DNA from: Lachnospiraceae bacterium
GTDB taxonomy: Bacteria; Bacillota; Clostridia; Lachnospirales; Lachnospiraceae
Direction of reading: 5' to 3'
NCBI GenBank assembly: GCA_017550535.1
Contig: JAFZOS010000101.1
Coordinates: forward strand, 174,217 to 238,216
DNA length: 64,000 nucleotides
Shown here: positions 1 through 7,769 of the stretch, in pieces
Layout: each line of letters begins with the position of its first letter
Numbering within the stretch: the stretch's first letter is position 1
The notes under the pieces: model-generated
Databases searched by the model: none
What the model saw: only the letters and a program-made list of their open reading frames with translations
Told to the model about the DNA's origin: nothing
Made by a program: the position numbers and the translations under genes

Positions 1-189
1 GCTTAACACACCGGGCTCATATAACAACATGCCCTTAAGCATTACATATTTATCTCCGAGTATTGAAACACCGATCATCAGCAGTATTGAAGATGTGAGG
101 AACGCGGCAAGCAGCATAACGCTTATGCCGCGTTCCCGTAGATCTGTATAACTGCACATGATAAGTAATAATAAGCTTAATAGTATCAT
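1..189 (-). CDS. Prepilin peptidase (TadV/CpaA-like), C-terminus outside the window
   Basis: Only the first 63 codons are present; the gene runs off the left edge. The start is ATG at 189, preceded by an AGGGAA-type ribosome binding site. The fragment begins with a membrane segment and has SYTDLRERGIS right after it. That aspartate-containing cytoplasmic motif after the first helix is typical of A24 aspartic prepilin peptidases, which cleave Flp-type leader peptides at the membrane. It lies 14 nt downstream of the TadE-like gene, the last position in the Tad operon. The second catalytic Asp motif (GxGD) is not in view, so the identification rests on the first motif and the context. Confidence 0.7.
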   Translation of the reverse strand, partial: MILLSLLLLIMCSYTDLRERGISVMLLAAFLTSSILLMIGVSILGDKYVMLKGMLLYEPGVLS

Positions 190-203
190 CTGTTCCCTTT
201 ATA

Positions 204-962
204 TTATCTGGAACACCTTGAACACGGACCCCTTCCTCCCACCTTTGAAAGCGGTATGCAGTGTATAGTCCTTTTAAGTCCCGAACAGTCAAGACTTCCG
301 TGATAACAGGTTCCGTCCTTGGTTATATATACCGTGCTTCCGGCCCGTTTTCCGCACTTTTCGCAGGGATAGTATTTATGACCGTTGCTGTTCCTTAAAT
401 CCTTGACCGAATCCCTGCTTACCTTCTTTATGGACAACCTGAGATAAGTGCATTCCCTGTCCCTGTGGTATACTGTTCCGGTTTCGGTAACATATACGTA
501 TTCCTCGTCTTTTAACCTGTCAGAAACATCCGCAAGCCCCTTTTCATAACCGATATAAGTATGCATAAGGCACCTTGCGGTAAACCTTTTGTTAAAAATA
601 CCTGAAAGATCATACGGAAGCTGTGCATCATACGAGGCATTTATCTCGATGATCTCTCTGTCGTCAAGCCTGCTCAGACATAGATCTATAGCATCAGCTC
701 CACCCTTTACGGGAGCCTTGTCCTTAACAGAATCATCCATCCTGCCAAGTATTGCCGACTTTACTGACCCTTCACTTACTTCCCATTTATCATAGGCATA
801 AAGCGACAGCCTTGAAGCTTCCTGATGTACTGCCTCCTGAAGGTTTAAATGAAACCTCATAAGGTTTATGACCGACATCACCATAAATACGGCAAACATA
901 AATACCGGTATGGCCAGCGATGCCTCGATGGTAAGGCTTCCCTTTTCCCTTCTTAATATCAT
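204..962 (-). CDS. TadE-like pseudopilin with duplicated Cys-rich C-terminal module
   Basis: 252 residues. The N-terminus has a class III (prepilin-type) signal: RREKGSLTIEAS followed by about 20 hydrophobic residues, so cleavage after Gly and pseudopilin-like membrane insertion are expected. This is the TadE arrangement of minor pilins in Flp pili. The C-terminal 110 residues hold two copies of a short module of the form V-Y-[VI]-T-x2-G-x3-[YH]-H-x3-[CD]-C, each ending in CxxC (PCEKCGK and PCSRCSR). Such modules occur in other exported Firmicute proteins and look metal-binding. It sits directly after the DUF5702-like gene (TAA/ATG contact at 962) and before the peptidase. The exported Cys repeats are not usual for TadE. 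Confidence 0.7.
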   Translation of the reverse strand: MILRREKGSLTIEASLAIPVFMFAVFMVMSVINLMRFHLNLQEAVHQEASRLSLYAYDKWEVSEGSVKSAILGRMDDSVKDKAPVKGGADAIDLCLSRLDDREIIEINASYDAQLPYDLSGIFNKRFTARCLMHTYIGYEKGLADVSDRLKDEEYVYVTETGTVYHRDRECTYLRLSIKKVSRDSVKDLRNSNGHKYYPCEKCGKRAGSTVYITKDGTCYHGSLDCSGLKRTIHCIPLSKVGGRGPCSRCSR

Positions 963-2359
963 TATTCATAATACCTCTCCCGGGTTATTGTATGAGAATA
1001 CCCGTATCCGCTTTCAAGCCCGGCCGCAGCCTTCAGGTAATCAACACATCCGTCCACCCTTAATCCGTCATTGTAAAATATCCGGCAGTTGCCTTCTATC
1101 ACATCCATACACTTAAGCCTCCTTATTCCGTCATCGGTGTCTTCAAGAAATACGCCAAGATATTCCTTATAGCTTATCCCCCGGCCTCCTGGGCGATTGA
1201 GAAATGATACAAAATCGGTCAGGTCATCAATTCCCAGCACTATATCCGATGAGCCTTTATTTACCGGACATTTACCGCCGCTTAAGAGCCTGCCGACATC
1301 CACTGCGGATTCGGCATATGCCCAGGCATATACTATAGACTCCTTAACAAGCTCCGTAAGTGTATCATCCGGCATCCCTTCCGGATCCGAGAGGCATAAG
1401 GCGGTCACCTCTTCAGCCTTTATCCCTGCTGCCTCCATCCTGCCTCCGTCTGCCCTTAAACAGCTTAAGTTATCGGATTCCCTTATTTTAAGCAGCCGGT
1501 TTATCACATATGACATATTGTCCCTGTCTGAACCCTGGCCATTTATGATATATTCAATTTCGGCCCTTAGCATCTGTTCGTCCGTATACTCGGTATAACA
1601 GCCTGCTTTCTGCATGATATATTCAACAAATGCTTCGTCGTTTCCCTTTCTGTTTCCGTCGGGAGCACCGTTCCCGCTTAAAAGGCTCCTTTTCGAAGGA
1701 AGATCGCTTATGCTTACGGCCGACAAATGTGCGCTGTTTAAATAATCATCCTCATTAAGCACCATCTCCCTTACTATCTTTCCCGGATTGATGATCGGCA
1801 TTCCATATCCGTCAATCGCGGCAAGTACAGCATCCCATTCCCCGATAAGATCGATCTCACTTATACTGTCGACGGCAGCTTTATTTGTACGGATCGCATC
1901 GGAATATTTGATCTCTCCGTATTCATCGATATATCTTGATGCCTGGTACTTAAGCACTTCTCCACTACCGTCACTTAAAAGCTCCCACTTATCGGATCCG
2001 GCCTCAATAATGCTTTCCGCGTACCAGTCACCCAGGCAGTCGGTTTCGGAATAATCACTGTTTGCCGACATATACTGCTTAAGATGGTCGATCACACCTT
2101 CAATACCCGGTTCACCCTGTCCCCTGTAACTGCTGTCTATGAAAAGAAGGTCATACCTGTCAAACAGTTTCCTGTCATACTCACCAAAGCATGAGGTCAG
2201 CCCGGTATCCATAAGAGCCTCCACATTCATCCTTATCAGCTGCAGCCTTGCACTTTCGATCAAAACTATGATAAGTCCCGTCAGGACCGATGTTATAAGG
2301 GCAAGGAAAACGGTTATCTCACCGTTTATCTTACGACCTCTATACCGCCTGAGAATCAT
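962..2359 (-). CDS. DUF5702-like, TadG-type envelope protein of the Tad cluster
   Basis: 465 residues. One N-terminal membrane helix (INGEITVFLALITSVLTGLI) is followed by a long extracytoplasmic region without recognised enzyme motifs. The GEITVFLAL start followed by an ESARLQ-type segment matches proteins I recall as DUF5702, found beside Clostridial Tad genes. TadG-like function (large pseudopilin or surface component) is inferred from position. The ATG at 2359 overlaps the end of the Flp pilin gene by 20 nt, and the stop abuts the TadE-like start, so translation is probably coupled. No alternative start fits better. Confidence 0.65.
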   Translation of the reverse strand: MILRRYRGRKINGEITVFLALITSVLTGLIIVLIESARLQLIRMNVEALMDTGLTSCFGEYDRKLFDRYDLLFIDSSYRGQGEPGIEGVIDHLKQYMSANSDYSETDCLGDWYAESIIEAGSDKWELLSDGSGEVLKYQASRYIDEYGEIKYSDAIRTNKAAVDSISEIDLIGEWDAVLAAIDGYGMPIINPGKIVREMVLNEDDYLNSAHLSAVSISDLPSKRSLLSGNGAPDGNRKGNDEAFVEYIMQKAGCYTEYTDEQMLRAEIEYIINGQGSDRDNMSYVINRLLKIRESDNLSCLRADGGRMEAAGIKAEEVTALCLSDPEGMPDDTLTELVKESIVYAWAYAESAVDVGRLLSGGKCPVNKGSSDIVLGIDDLTDFVSFLNRPGGRGISYKEYLGVFLEDTDDGIRRLKCMDVIEGNCRIFYNDGLRVDGCVDYLKAAAGLESGYGYSHTITRERYYE

Positions 2360-2534
2360 TTACTATTCTTTCAAATATCCCGTTTATAAGTGATGTCAGC
2401 TGATCCCTGAATATAACAACAAGACCTATCAGAACGACCAGGATAAGGATAAGTTCAACAACTCCTATCCCACTGTCATCTACCTTAAAACGTTTTGTCA
2501 GCCTTTTAAGTTCCCTTATAATGTTTCCTGTCAT
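2340..2534 (-). CDS. Flp-family type IVb pilin (major pilin candidate)
   Basis: 64 residues, the usual size for Flp1 pilins. A short basic leader (RELKRLTKRFKVDDSG) precedes IGVVELILILVVLIGLVVIF. The Gly-x-x-x-Val-Glu arrangement, with Glu near the start of a single hydrophobic helix, is the prepilin signature, so processing by the peptidase encoded downstream is expected. A short amphipathic tail follows. It is encoded between the TadC-like platform protein and the DUF5702-like protein, and the 20-nt overlap with the latter suggests coupled translation. Being the only pilin-sized product in the operon, it is the likely fibre subunit. Confidence 0.85.
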   Translation of the reverse strand: MTGNIIRELKRLTKRFKVDDSGIGVVELILILVVLIGLVVIFRDQLTSLINGIFERIVNDSQAV

Positions 2535-2550
2535 GTATCCTCCTTTTGTA

Positions 2551-3966
2551 TCACCTGAATGAAATAAATGCCGGTATCATTACTATCATCAATACGACTA
2601 TCAGCATCATGATCATCGGAAAAAGCAGCTTTGTTCCTGCTTCTTCGCCAAGTTCCCTTGCATGATTCTTCCTTTCCGTAAATGCTTCGCAGGCCTCGCC
2701 TTCAAGCTTCAGGATCATATCCTCCCTTCCCCTGCCGACAGCCTGGCAAACAAGGCTTATGAACTGTCTGTACTTAAGCAGCCCGCATGCTGATGCAAAT
2801 GCTTCATATGCCGCAAGTTCACCCATTCCTTCATTCATCCTTCCCTCACATAAAAGCATTTCCTCATACAGGTATCTTTTCTTTCCTCCCTGTTTAAGCG
2901 ATTCCCTGTAATCCCTGCACAGCTTGTGCCATATCCCCCTTGAGGTAAGGCCTGCGGAATAAAAAAGCGCAAATCTGTTTACAAGTCCCGGATAGTCCCT
3001 AATAAGCTCGGCATTACGCTTCTTAACCCTGTCGCTTAATTCGCGATCCTCCCTGTAATACATAAGCGCTGCCGCCGCAACCGTAAAAAGCAGGATTAAA
3101 ACACTCCTTAAATCCGATGATTCCTCATATTCAACCCTCCTGCCTTCAACCATTTGAGGCAGTTTAAGTTCCGGATCCTCCCTGGTTTCTTTATCCTCCT
3201 TAAGGATCAGTTCATTTATGTATTCGCCCAGGGTCAGTTCTCTTAACCTTACCGGAAATATCCTTGCCGCAAGGTCGATCCCATATACGTAATCCTCATA
3301 TTTCAGCTCACAGTGAATGCCGGTAAGTATACCTTCATTTACTGCCTCCGTATCATTTTCATCGTATCTGTCACGGTTTATCACACCCTTCCTGCTCATC
3401 AGCAGCGGATCATCTATCCTCCACGTAATACTGAACGGATAATCCGGCAGTGATCCCGGCAGCGACATATCGTACCGGATGTTGTCAAGAGAGTCATTGT
3501 CCCCGAGCATTTCGCGCATCAGCACTTCTTCAGCCTGTATTGCCATATCTTCAAGCTGTTCCGTATCGTATTTTCGCCTGCTCACCGACACGTTAATGGA
3601 TTCCTCATCCATGCCGGAACCGTCGCTTACCTTAAGCCGTACTTTCTTACTCCCGCCGGTATAATCCTCCCTGGTTATCCTGTTTCCTTCTATAAGTTCA
3701 TGTGTGATCCCAACCTTGTATTCATACATGCAGGCAAGCAGCGAGCCTGCAGTCATTACGAGTACAGTTATCTTTATTTTCTTTTTATAATGGTCAATGC
3801 TTCCCTTAAGGGCATTTCCGGAAGGGTCCGCCTTCCTTAGATCCGACCTTACCCTGTCGTTGCTTATATGCCTTATAAGTTTAAGCTGCTTTTCCTGCGG
3901 CAGCCTGAAATAAACAATACAGAACACCGTTCCGGCCAATGCCAGTGACCCGTATAAGATCAACAT
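2551..3966 (-). CDS. TadC-like inner-membrane platform protein with large extracytoplasmic insertion
   Basis: 471 residues. The C-terminal 180 residues carry the T2SSF-type platform domain (RDYPGLVNRFALFYSAG... LVCQAVGRGRED) and end in a hydrophobic helix (LLFPMIMMLIVVLMIVMI), as in TadC, which anchors the CpaF motor with TadB. Unusually, helix 1 (residues 1-20) and helix 2 (about 48-68) are followed by some 215 polar residues rich in Glu, Asp and Arg before the next helix near 288. Typical TadC is about 280-330 residues, so this loop is an extra domain, probably outside the membrane. Order and spacing (17 nt to flp, 22 nt from tadB) support a single operon. Confidence 0.75.
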   Translation of the reverse strand: MLILYGSLALAGTVFCIVYFRLPQEKQLKLIRHISNDRVRSDLRKADPSGNALKGSIDHYKKKIKITVLVMTAGSLLACMYEYKVGITHELIEGNRITREDYTGGSKKVRLKVSDGSGMDEESINVSVSRRKYDTEQLEDMAIQAEEVLMREMLGDNDSLDNIRYDMSLPGSLPDYPFSITWRIDDPLLMSRKGVINRDRYDENDTEAVNEGILTGIHCELKYEDYVYGIDLAARIFPVRLRELTLGEYINELILKEDKETREDPELKLPQMVEGRRVEYEESSDLRSVLILLFTVAAAALMYYREDRELSDRVKKRNAELIRDYPGLVNRFALFYSAGLTSRGIWHKLCRDYRESLKQGGKKRYLYEEMLLCEGRMNEGMGELAAYEAFASACGLLKYRQFISLVCQAVGRGREDMILKLEGEACEAFTERKNHARELGEEAGTKLLFPMIMMLIVVLMIVMIPAFISFR

Positions 3967-3988
3967 CCGTCCCTCCGATATCGCTTCA

Positions 3989-4726
3989 TCAAACCTTTAT
4001 ATTTATGTACCTGCGCGAAAGATAATATGCCGCGGCCATAACAGCTAAGCATACCGTCATTACAGTAACTCCCACGGCGTTATGATAAAGGCCTGCGATA
4101 AAGCTTCCGCCTGACATCTTAAGATACAGGATTATCCCGAAAGGAATGATACACATTATCTTCTGCTCAAATTTCCTGCCCGATAAGATCACCTGTATCT
4201 CCTTTTCCGTCTCCTCCTTCTCCTTCATTATCCTTACCGTGTTTTTTATGATATCGCTCATATCTCCGCCGTTACGCTTGGCTATCGTGAATATCTCCGC
4301 AAAATCGGTAATATCCTCCATCCCCGCCCGCATGGCAAAATCCTTAAGTATGAGTTCAAGCGCCACTCCCGTATCAAGCTTTGCAAAAAACGATTCAAGC
4401 TCCGATACTATAAGGCTTTCATTTCCATACAGCTTCAGCATATCCCTGTATGATTCGCGGAAGGCATTCTCGGCTGAATATCCCGCCTGCATCGCGGTGG
4501 ATACTCCGTCTATCATATCCTTAAACTGCCGTATAAGCCGTTCCCACCTTGCCCTCTTAAGTTCCTCCTTAACATGTTTAAAATACAGGATGGCTGCAGG
4601 GATAAATACCGCTGATGCATACAGCGAATCATAAAAGGCATATGATATTAACAGTGCGGCACCAATATATATTGCCGTGTACTTTAACACTTCTGTTTTA
4701 CTCATCCTGTATTTATCGTAATCCAC
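3989..4726 (-). CDS. tadB: TadB-like inner-membrane platform protein
   Basis: 245 residues. Two N-terminal helices (about 17-42) precede a T2SSF domain (FKDMIDGVSTAMQAGYSAENAF, and FAEIFTIAKRNGGDMSDII), with two helices at the C-terminus. The GGDM motif and the QAGYS motif are typical of TadB/GspF-type proteins that couple ATPase motion to pilus assembly. The stop of cpaF at 4726 coincides with this gene's start region, and tadC follows after 22 nt. Length and topology are normal for the family. Confidence 0.85.
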   Translation of the reverse strand: MDYDKYRMSKTEVLKYTAIYIGAALLISYAFYDSLYASAVFIPAAILYFKHVKEELKRARWERLIRQFKDMIDGVSTAMQAGYSAENAFRESYRDMLKLYGNESLIVSELESFFAKLDTGVALELILKDFAMRAGMEDITDFAEIFTIAKRNGGDMSDIIKNTVRIMKEKEETEKEIQVILSGRKFEQKIMCIIPFGIILYLKMSGGSFIAGLYHNAVGVTVMTVCLAVMAAAYYLSRRYINIKV

Positions 4727-5955
4727 TAATACTTTATACCTGCCCTTTTCAGCTTATCCGTATTTTCAATATCACCGGCCTTTACAAGGCCGCCCTGCAC
4801 CTTACCCTTAACCTCACCCGTTTCCTCAAACCGGTATATGTTATGTGAGTGTATCTCATTATCGGAACATCCCGTTATCTCCCTTATTTCGATAACCTTC
4901 CTGCTCCCGTCCCTTAACCTTGACAGATGAACCAGGAAGTCAATACCCGATGCCATCTGCCTCCTCAATGCGTATATGGGGATATCGGTATTAAGAAGCA
5001 TCATCGTTTCAAGCCTTGACAGTGCATCTTTTGCGCTGTTTGCGTGGATGGTGGACATCGAACCGTCCTGCCCCACGTTCATAGCCTGAAGCATATCTAT
5101 GGACTCGGCACCCCTTACCTCCCCGACAATGATCCTGTCAGGCCGCATCCTGAGCGCTGTTTTTATAAGGTCCCGGATACTTATGGGATCGCATCCCTTT
5201 ATATTTGCATTCCTCGCTTCAAGGGAAACCAGATTATCGATACCCTGTATCGTAAGCTCGGCACTGTCCTCTATCGTTATTATCCTTTCGTTTGCCGGTA
5301 TTGCACCGCTAAGTACTCCCAACATGGTAGTTTTTCCGGCGCCCGTGCCCCCGCTTATCAGTATGTTGTATTTTGCCCTTACGAGCATTTCAAGGAATTC
5401 AAGCGCTTCCCTGCTTACGGAGCCCGTATCCACCAGCCGCTTACCGCTCATCGGTACCTTGGGAAATCGCCTTATTGTAAGTATCGGGCCGTTAAGTGCG
5501 ACCGGGCTTAACACCACATTAACCCTGGAGCCGTCGTCAAGCCTTGCATCAACTATCGGTGATGCCGCATTGACGGTCCTGTTCGCGCCTGCCACTATCT
5601 GCTGTATGATATCCATGAGCCTGTCGGCAGAATCAAACGCCCTGCCCGTATCCCTGAGGCTGCCGTCCTTTTCGATAAAAATGGAATGCATCCCGTTTAC
5701 CATGATCTCGGTGATCCCGGGATCGTCTATGAGTTCCTGCAGGACATCCAGCCTGCGTATGGAATTGAACACTTCCTTTCTTATCGCAAGCTTTTCGGAA
5801 AGCTGCATGGCATGCTGTCTGGTCTTAAGCCTTATCCTTTCATCTATGATCGTAAGGACTTCGTTATCTGTTACATCAAACCTTCCTTCCAGGTCATATC
5901 GCACTTCATCCCTTATTTCCCTGCTCGCATCAAGTATGTTCCGATCACTGTTCAT
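4726..5955 (-). CDS. cpaF: CpaF/TadA-family pilus assembly ATPase
   Basis: 409 residues, normal for CpaF. The N-terminal half has the family's LIDDPGITEIMVNG motif. Walker A is GGTGAGKTT near residue 200, followed by an Asp box (IITIEDSAEL) and Walker B (MRPDRIIVGEVRG, with the His-containing STIHANS box after it). These residues define secretion ATPases that power Flp pilus extension at the cytoplasmic face of the TadB/TadC platform. It overlaps the TadZ-like gene by 11 nt and is immediately followed by tadB. All catalytic motifs appear intact. Confidence 0.93.
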   Translation of the reverse strand: MNSDRNILDASREIRDEVRYDLEGRFDVTDNEVLTIIDERIRLKTRQHAMQLSEKLAIRKEVFNSIRRLDVLQELIDDPGITEIMVNGMHSIFIEKDGSLRDTGRAFDSADRLMDIIQQIVAGANRTVNAASPIVDARLDDGSRVNVVLSPVALNGPILTIRRFPKVPMSGKRLVDTGSVSREALEFLEMLVRAKYNILISGGTGAGKTTMLGVLSGAIPANERIITIEDSAELTIQGIDNLVSLEARNANIKGCDPISIRDLIKTALRMRPDRIIVGEVRGAESIDMLQAMNVGQDGSMSTIHANSAKDALSRLETMMLLNTDIPIYALRRQMASGIDFLVHLSRLRDGSRKVIEIREITGCSDNEIHSHNIYRFEETGEVKGKVQGGLVKAGDIENTDKLKRAGIKY

Positions 5956-6979
5956 TTATCGTTCCGGTATCCTTTAGTATCTCCTGCCTTATATATTTCC
6001 CGAGCATACCGTTCCCGTGACTGCTTAGCGGAATATCCGTATCCTCAAAATATGGGAACTTAAGCCTGACTATCCTGTTCATGATGCTTTCGCCTCCGGG
6101 ATATCTTAACAATGCCTCATCAAAATCCTTAAGCTTGGCAACCGCTGTCTCATCCCTCCTTACGGGCATATAGATGACGCTGCAGACATTTAAAAGTTCC
6201 ATCGTGCCGCGTATCTCATCCGAAATATCCAGTATGATGTTCCCGTATTTCCCGCATACCGCCGGATCACTCAATAAAGAAAGCCATACCGATGATTCGA
6301 TCTCCTGCAGTTCATAAGGACAGCGCGCCGGTAAAAGGATGTTAAGTCCGTCAACCGATGCAATATACTTTGTAAGGAGTCCGCCAAGCATATCAGGCCT
6401 TAAGGAGTATTCGTATATCATATCCTGCAGGCTGTATTCACTGCTTATATCAAGCATCCTTTTAAGCCCGTTATACCCTTCCATGTTTATGTACAAAACG
6501 TCCTGTGCACCGGCAAGTATCCTGCCGAGAGTCATGGCAAATGTAGTTTTCAATACATGGCTGACCGGTGAATATACACCTATTATCCCGGTGCCTTCGC
6601 TTTTGCGGTTTTCGTTTATTATCCTGTGAGAAGCATTCAGTTCGCCGCCTATACCGGCTATGATATCTGCCGCAGACTGATACTTGTATATAACACCCTC
6701 ACATCCGGCCTTATCACGGTCATCCGTAAGGATGCAGCACACATCTGCCGATATGTTTTCATCCTCACTGTCAACGCCGAATGTAGTAATATCCTGTGTA
6801 AGGAATCCCTCCTCCATAAGCAGCAGGGATATATTTCGCTGCACCCATTCGGCACGGAACCTGTCGGGATCCGTGTACAGCATCACATCATAGCCGCATT
6901 CGCTGCGCCTTATATAATCCGAAAGCCTGCTGCCGTAATCTCCGTCACGGACGCAGATGACCATACTCCTAATACTCAA
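5945..6979 (-). CDS. TadZ/CpaE-like pilus localisation protein with degenerate Walker A
   Basis: 344 residues: a receiver-like N-terminal domain (residues 1-120) and a ParA/MinD-like C-terminal domain. The P-loop region reads GVYSPVSHVLKTTFAMTLG, in which the Lys-Thr-Thr is kept but the glycines of KGGxGKT are lost; TadZ proteins often have such atypical P-loops. Family role: polar localisation and assembly of the Tad machine. A TTG start at 6979 is preferred because CGGAGG sits 5 nt upstream; the next ATG (6964) has its AGGAG only 1 nt away, too close. It is the first gene of the operon, after a 5' leader of about 140 nt. Confidence 0.75.
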   Translation of the reverse strand: MSIRSMVICVRDGDYGSRLSDYIRRSECGYDVMLYTDPDRFRAEWVQRNISLLLMEEGFLTQDITTFGVDSEDENISADVCCILTDDRDKAGCEGVIYKYQSAADIIAGIGGELNASHRIINENRKSEGTGIIGVYSPVSHVLKTTFAMTLGRILAGAQDVLYINMEGYNGLKRMLDISSEYSLQDMIYEYSLRPDMLGGLLTKYIASVDGLNILLPARCPYELQEIESSVWLSLLSDPAVCGKYGNIILDISDEIRGTMELLNVCSVIYMPVRRDETAVAKLKDFDEALLRYPGGESIMNRIVRLKFPYFEDTDIPLSSHGNGMLGKYIRQEILKDTGTINEQ

Positions 6980-7021
6980 ACCAACCTCCGATTAATTCGC
7001 TTTCCGGGTGAATGATCCGAC

Positions 7022-7091
7022 CGGAACCATATATACGGTTCCGAATGAACAATATAACATCGTATCAAATGAGATATAAAACAGATACGAT
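7022..7091 (-). promoter_or_regulatory. Structured 5' leader of the Tad operon (two hairpins)
   Basis: Two perfect inverted repeats lie between the promoter at 7129-7157 and the TTG start at 6979. The first pairs 7059-7066 (ATCGTATC) with 7084-7091 (GATACGAT) across 17 nt. The second pairs 7022-7028 (CGGAACC) with 7037-7043 (GGTTCCG) across 8 nt. Both would form in the transcript, the second ending about 40 nt before the start codon. I checked by eye for the GEMM cyclic-di-GMP riboswitch core and did not see it. They may be protein-binding sites or RNA structures. Confidence 0.5.
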
Positions 7092-7128
7092 ATGAAATGC
7101 TCCAAGCTGTGATCTAAAACGTGACTGC

Positions 7129-7157
7129 ATTATATGAAACAGGTTTTGATTTGTAAA
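7129..7157 (-). promoter_or_regulatory. Sigma-A-type promoter of the Tad operon
   Basis: On the minus strand, TTTACA (7152-7157) and TATAAT (7129-7134) are separated by 17 nt. This is close to consensus at optimal spacing, with transcription expected to begin near 7122. The only leftward gene downstream is the TadZ-like gene at 6979, giving a leader of about 143 nt. Confidence 0.75.
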
Positions 7158-7207
7158 GGCATTTTGAAAAGAAAAATCATCTTTGTGCAAGTTCGACAAG
7201 GCTTATC

Positions 7208-7241
7208 AAAAAAATCACCCTGCCATTCAGGGTGATTTTTG
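7208..7241 (-). terminator. Rho-independent terminator after fliS
   Basis: A 13-bp perfect stem (7210-7222 with 7228-7240) closes a 5-nt loop. On the minus strand it is followed by a run of T residues, giving a classical terminator 35 nt after the fliS stop. The other strand also ends in five T residues, so it may act both ways. It separates the flagellar genes from the Tad promoter. Confidence 0.85.
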
Positions 7242-7274
7242 TATATATTTAACAAACTTAATTTTTTGCCTCAT

Positions 7275-7748
7275 TTACACCGTGAAGCCTCTGTTCTGTG
7301 AACCGCCGACATTTTCATTAAGGCTTCCGCGTCCGTATGTGAGTCCCGCATATACATCCTGGGTGTTTTCCATAAGCGGTTCGGAATCATCCTGGGCGGC
7401 AATGTCCTCAAATGACTTACGCAGTTTTTTAAGCTGCCTGAGTGCTATCTCCAGCGTTCCCTTATCCTTCTTTATGGGGGCTAAGGATATCTGTTTACTG
7501 ATGAAAACATATATCCTCATTAACGGGTATGCCGGTTCATAGTTAAAATCAAGTGCCTCCAGCAGGTCTCCGACACACTTGTTGGCATATCTGCTGTTTG
7601 CGCTGAAAGCTTCCATATCATGGCTGTCGTAAGCCTTTATTGCTGATTCTATATAACCGATAGCAAGGTCATAGACTATAACGATAAGCTCGCTCCTGTT
7701 TGCGCGTGTGATCTTTAATGTATATTCCTGTATCTGTTCTTTGGTCAT
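7275..7748 (-). CDS. fliS: Flagellin chaperone FliS
   Basis: 157 residues. The N-terminal two-thirds match FliS: a start region YTLKITRANRSELIVIVYDLAIGYIESAI, then helices typical of the four-helix chaperone that binds the C-terminus of flagellin in the cytoplasm and prevents early polymerisation. The last 35 residues (from about AAQDDSEPL) are polar and look disordered, an extension beyond the usual 120-130 residues. It lies 21 nt downstream of the flagellin gene and ends at a strong terminator, so the two are probably co-transcribed. Confidence 0.85.
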   Translation of the reverse strand: MTKEQIQEYTLKITRANRSELIVIVYDLAIGYIESAIKAYDSHDMEAFSANSRYANKCVGDLLEALDFNYEPAYPLMRIYVFISKQISLAPIKKDKGTLEIALRQLKKLRKSFEDIAAQDDSEPLMENTQDVYAGLTYGRGSLNENVGGSQNRGFTV

Positions 7749-7769
7749 TATCCTGTCCTCTTATGATCT

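Noticed and set aside
5099..5977. 292-codon plus-strand frame opposite cpaF
   Set aside because: It is the antisense of a well-conserved ATPase gene, has no ribosome site, and shows the Ser/Leu-rich composition of shadow frames.
6979..7122. GEMM-type cyclic-di-GMP riboswitch before the Tad operon
   Set aside because: The conserved GEMM core and tetraloop-receptor sequences were not found by eye; only simple hairpins are present.
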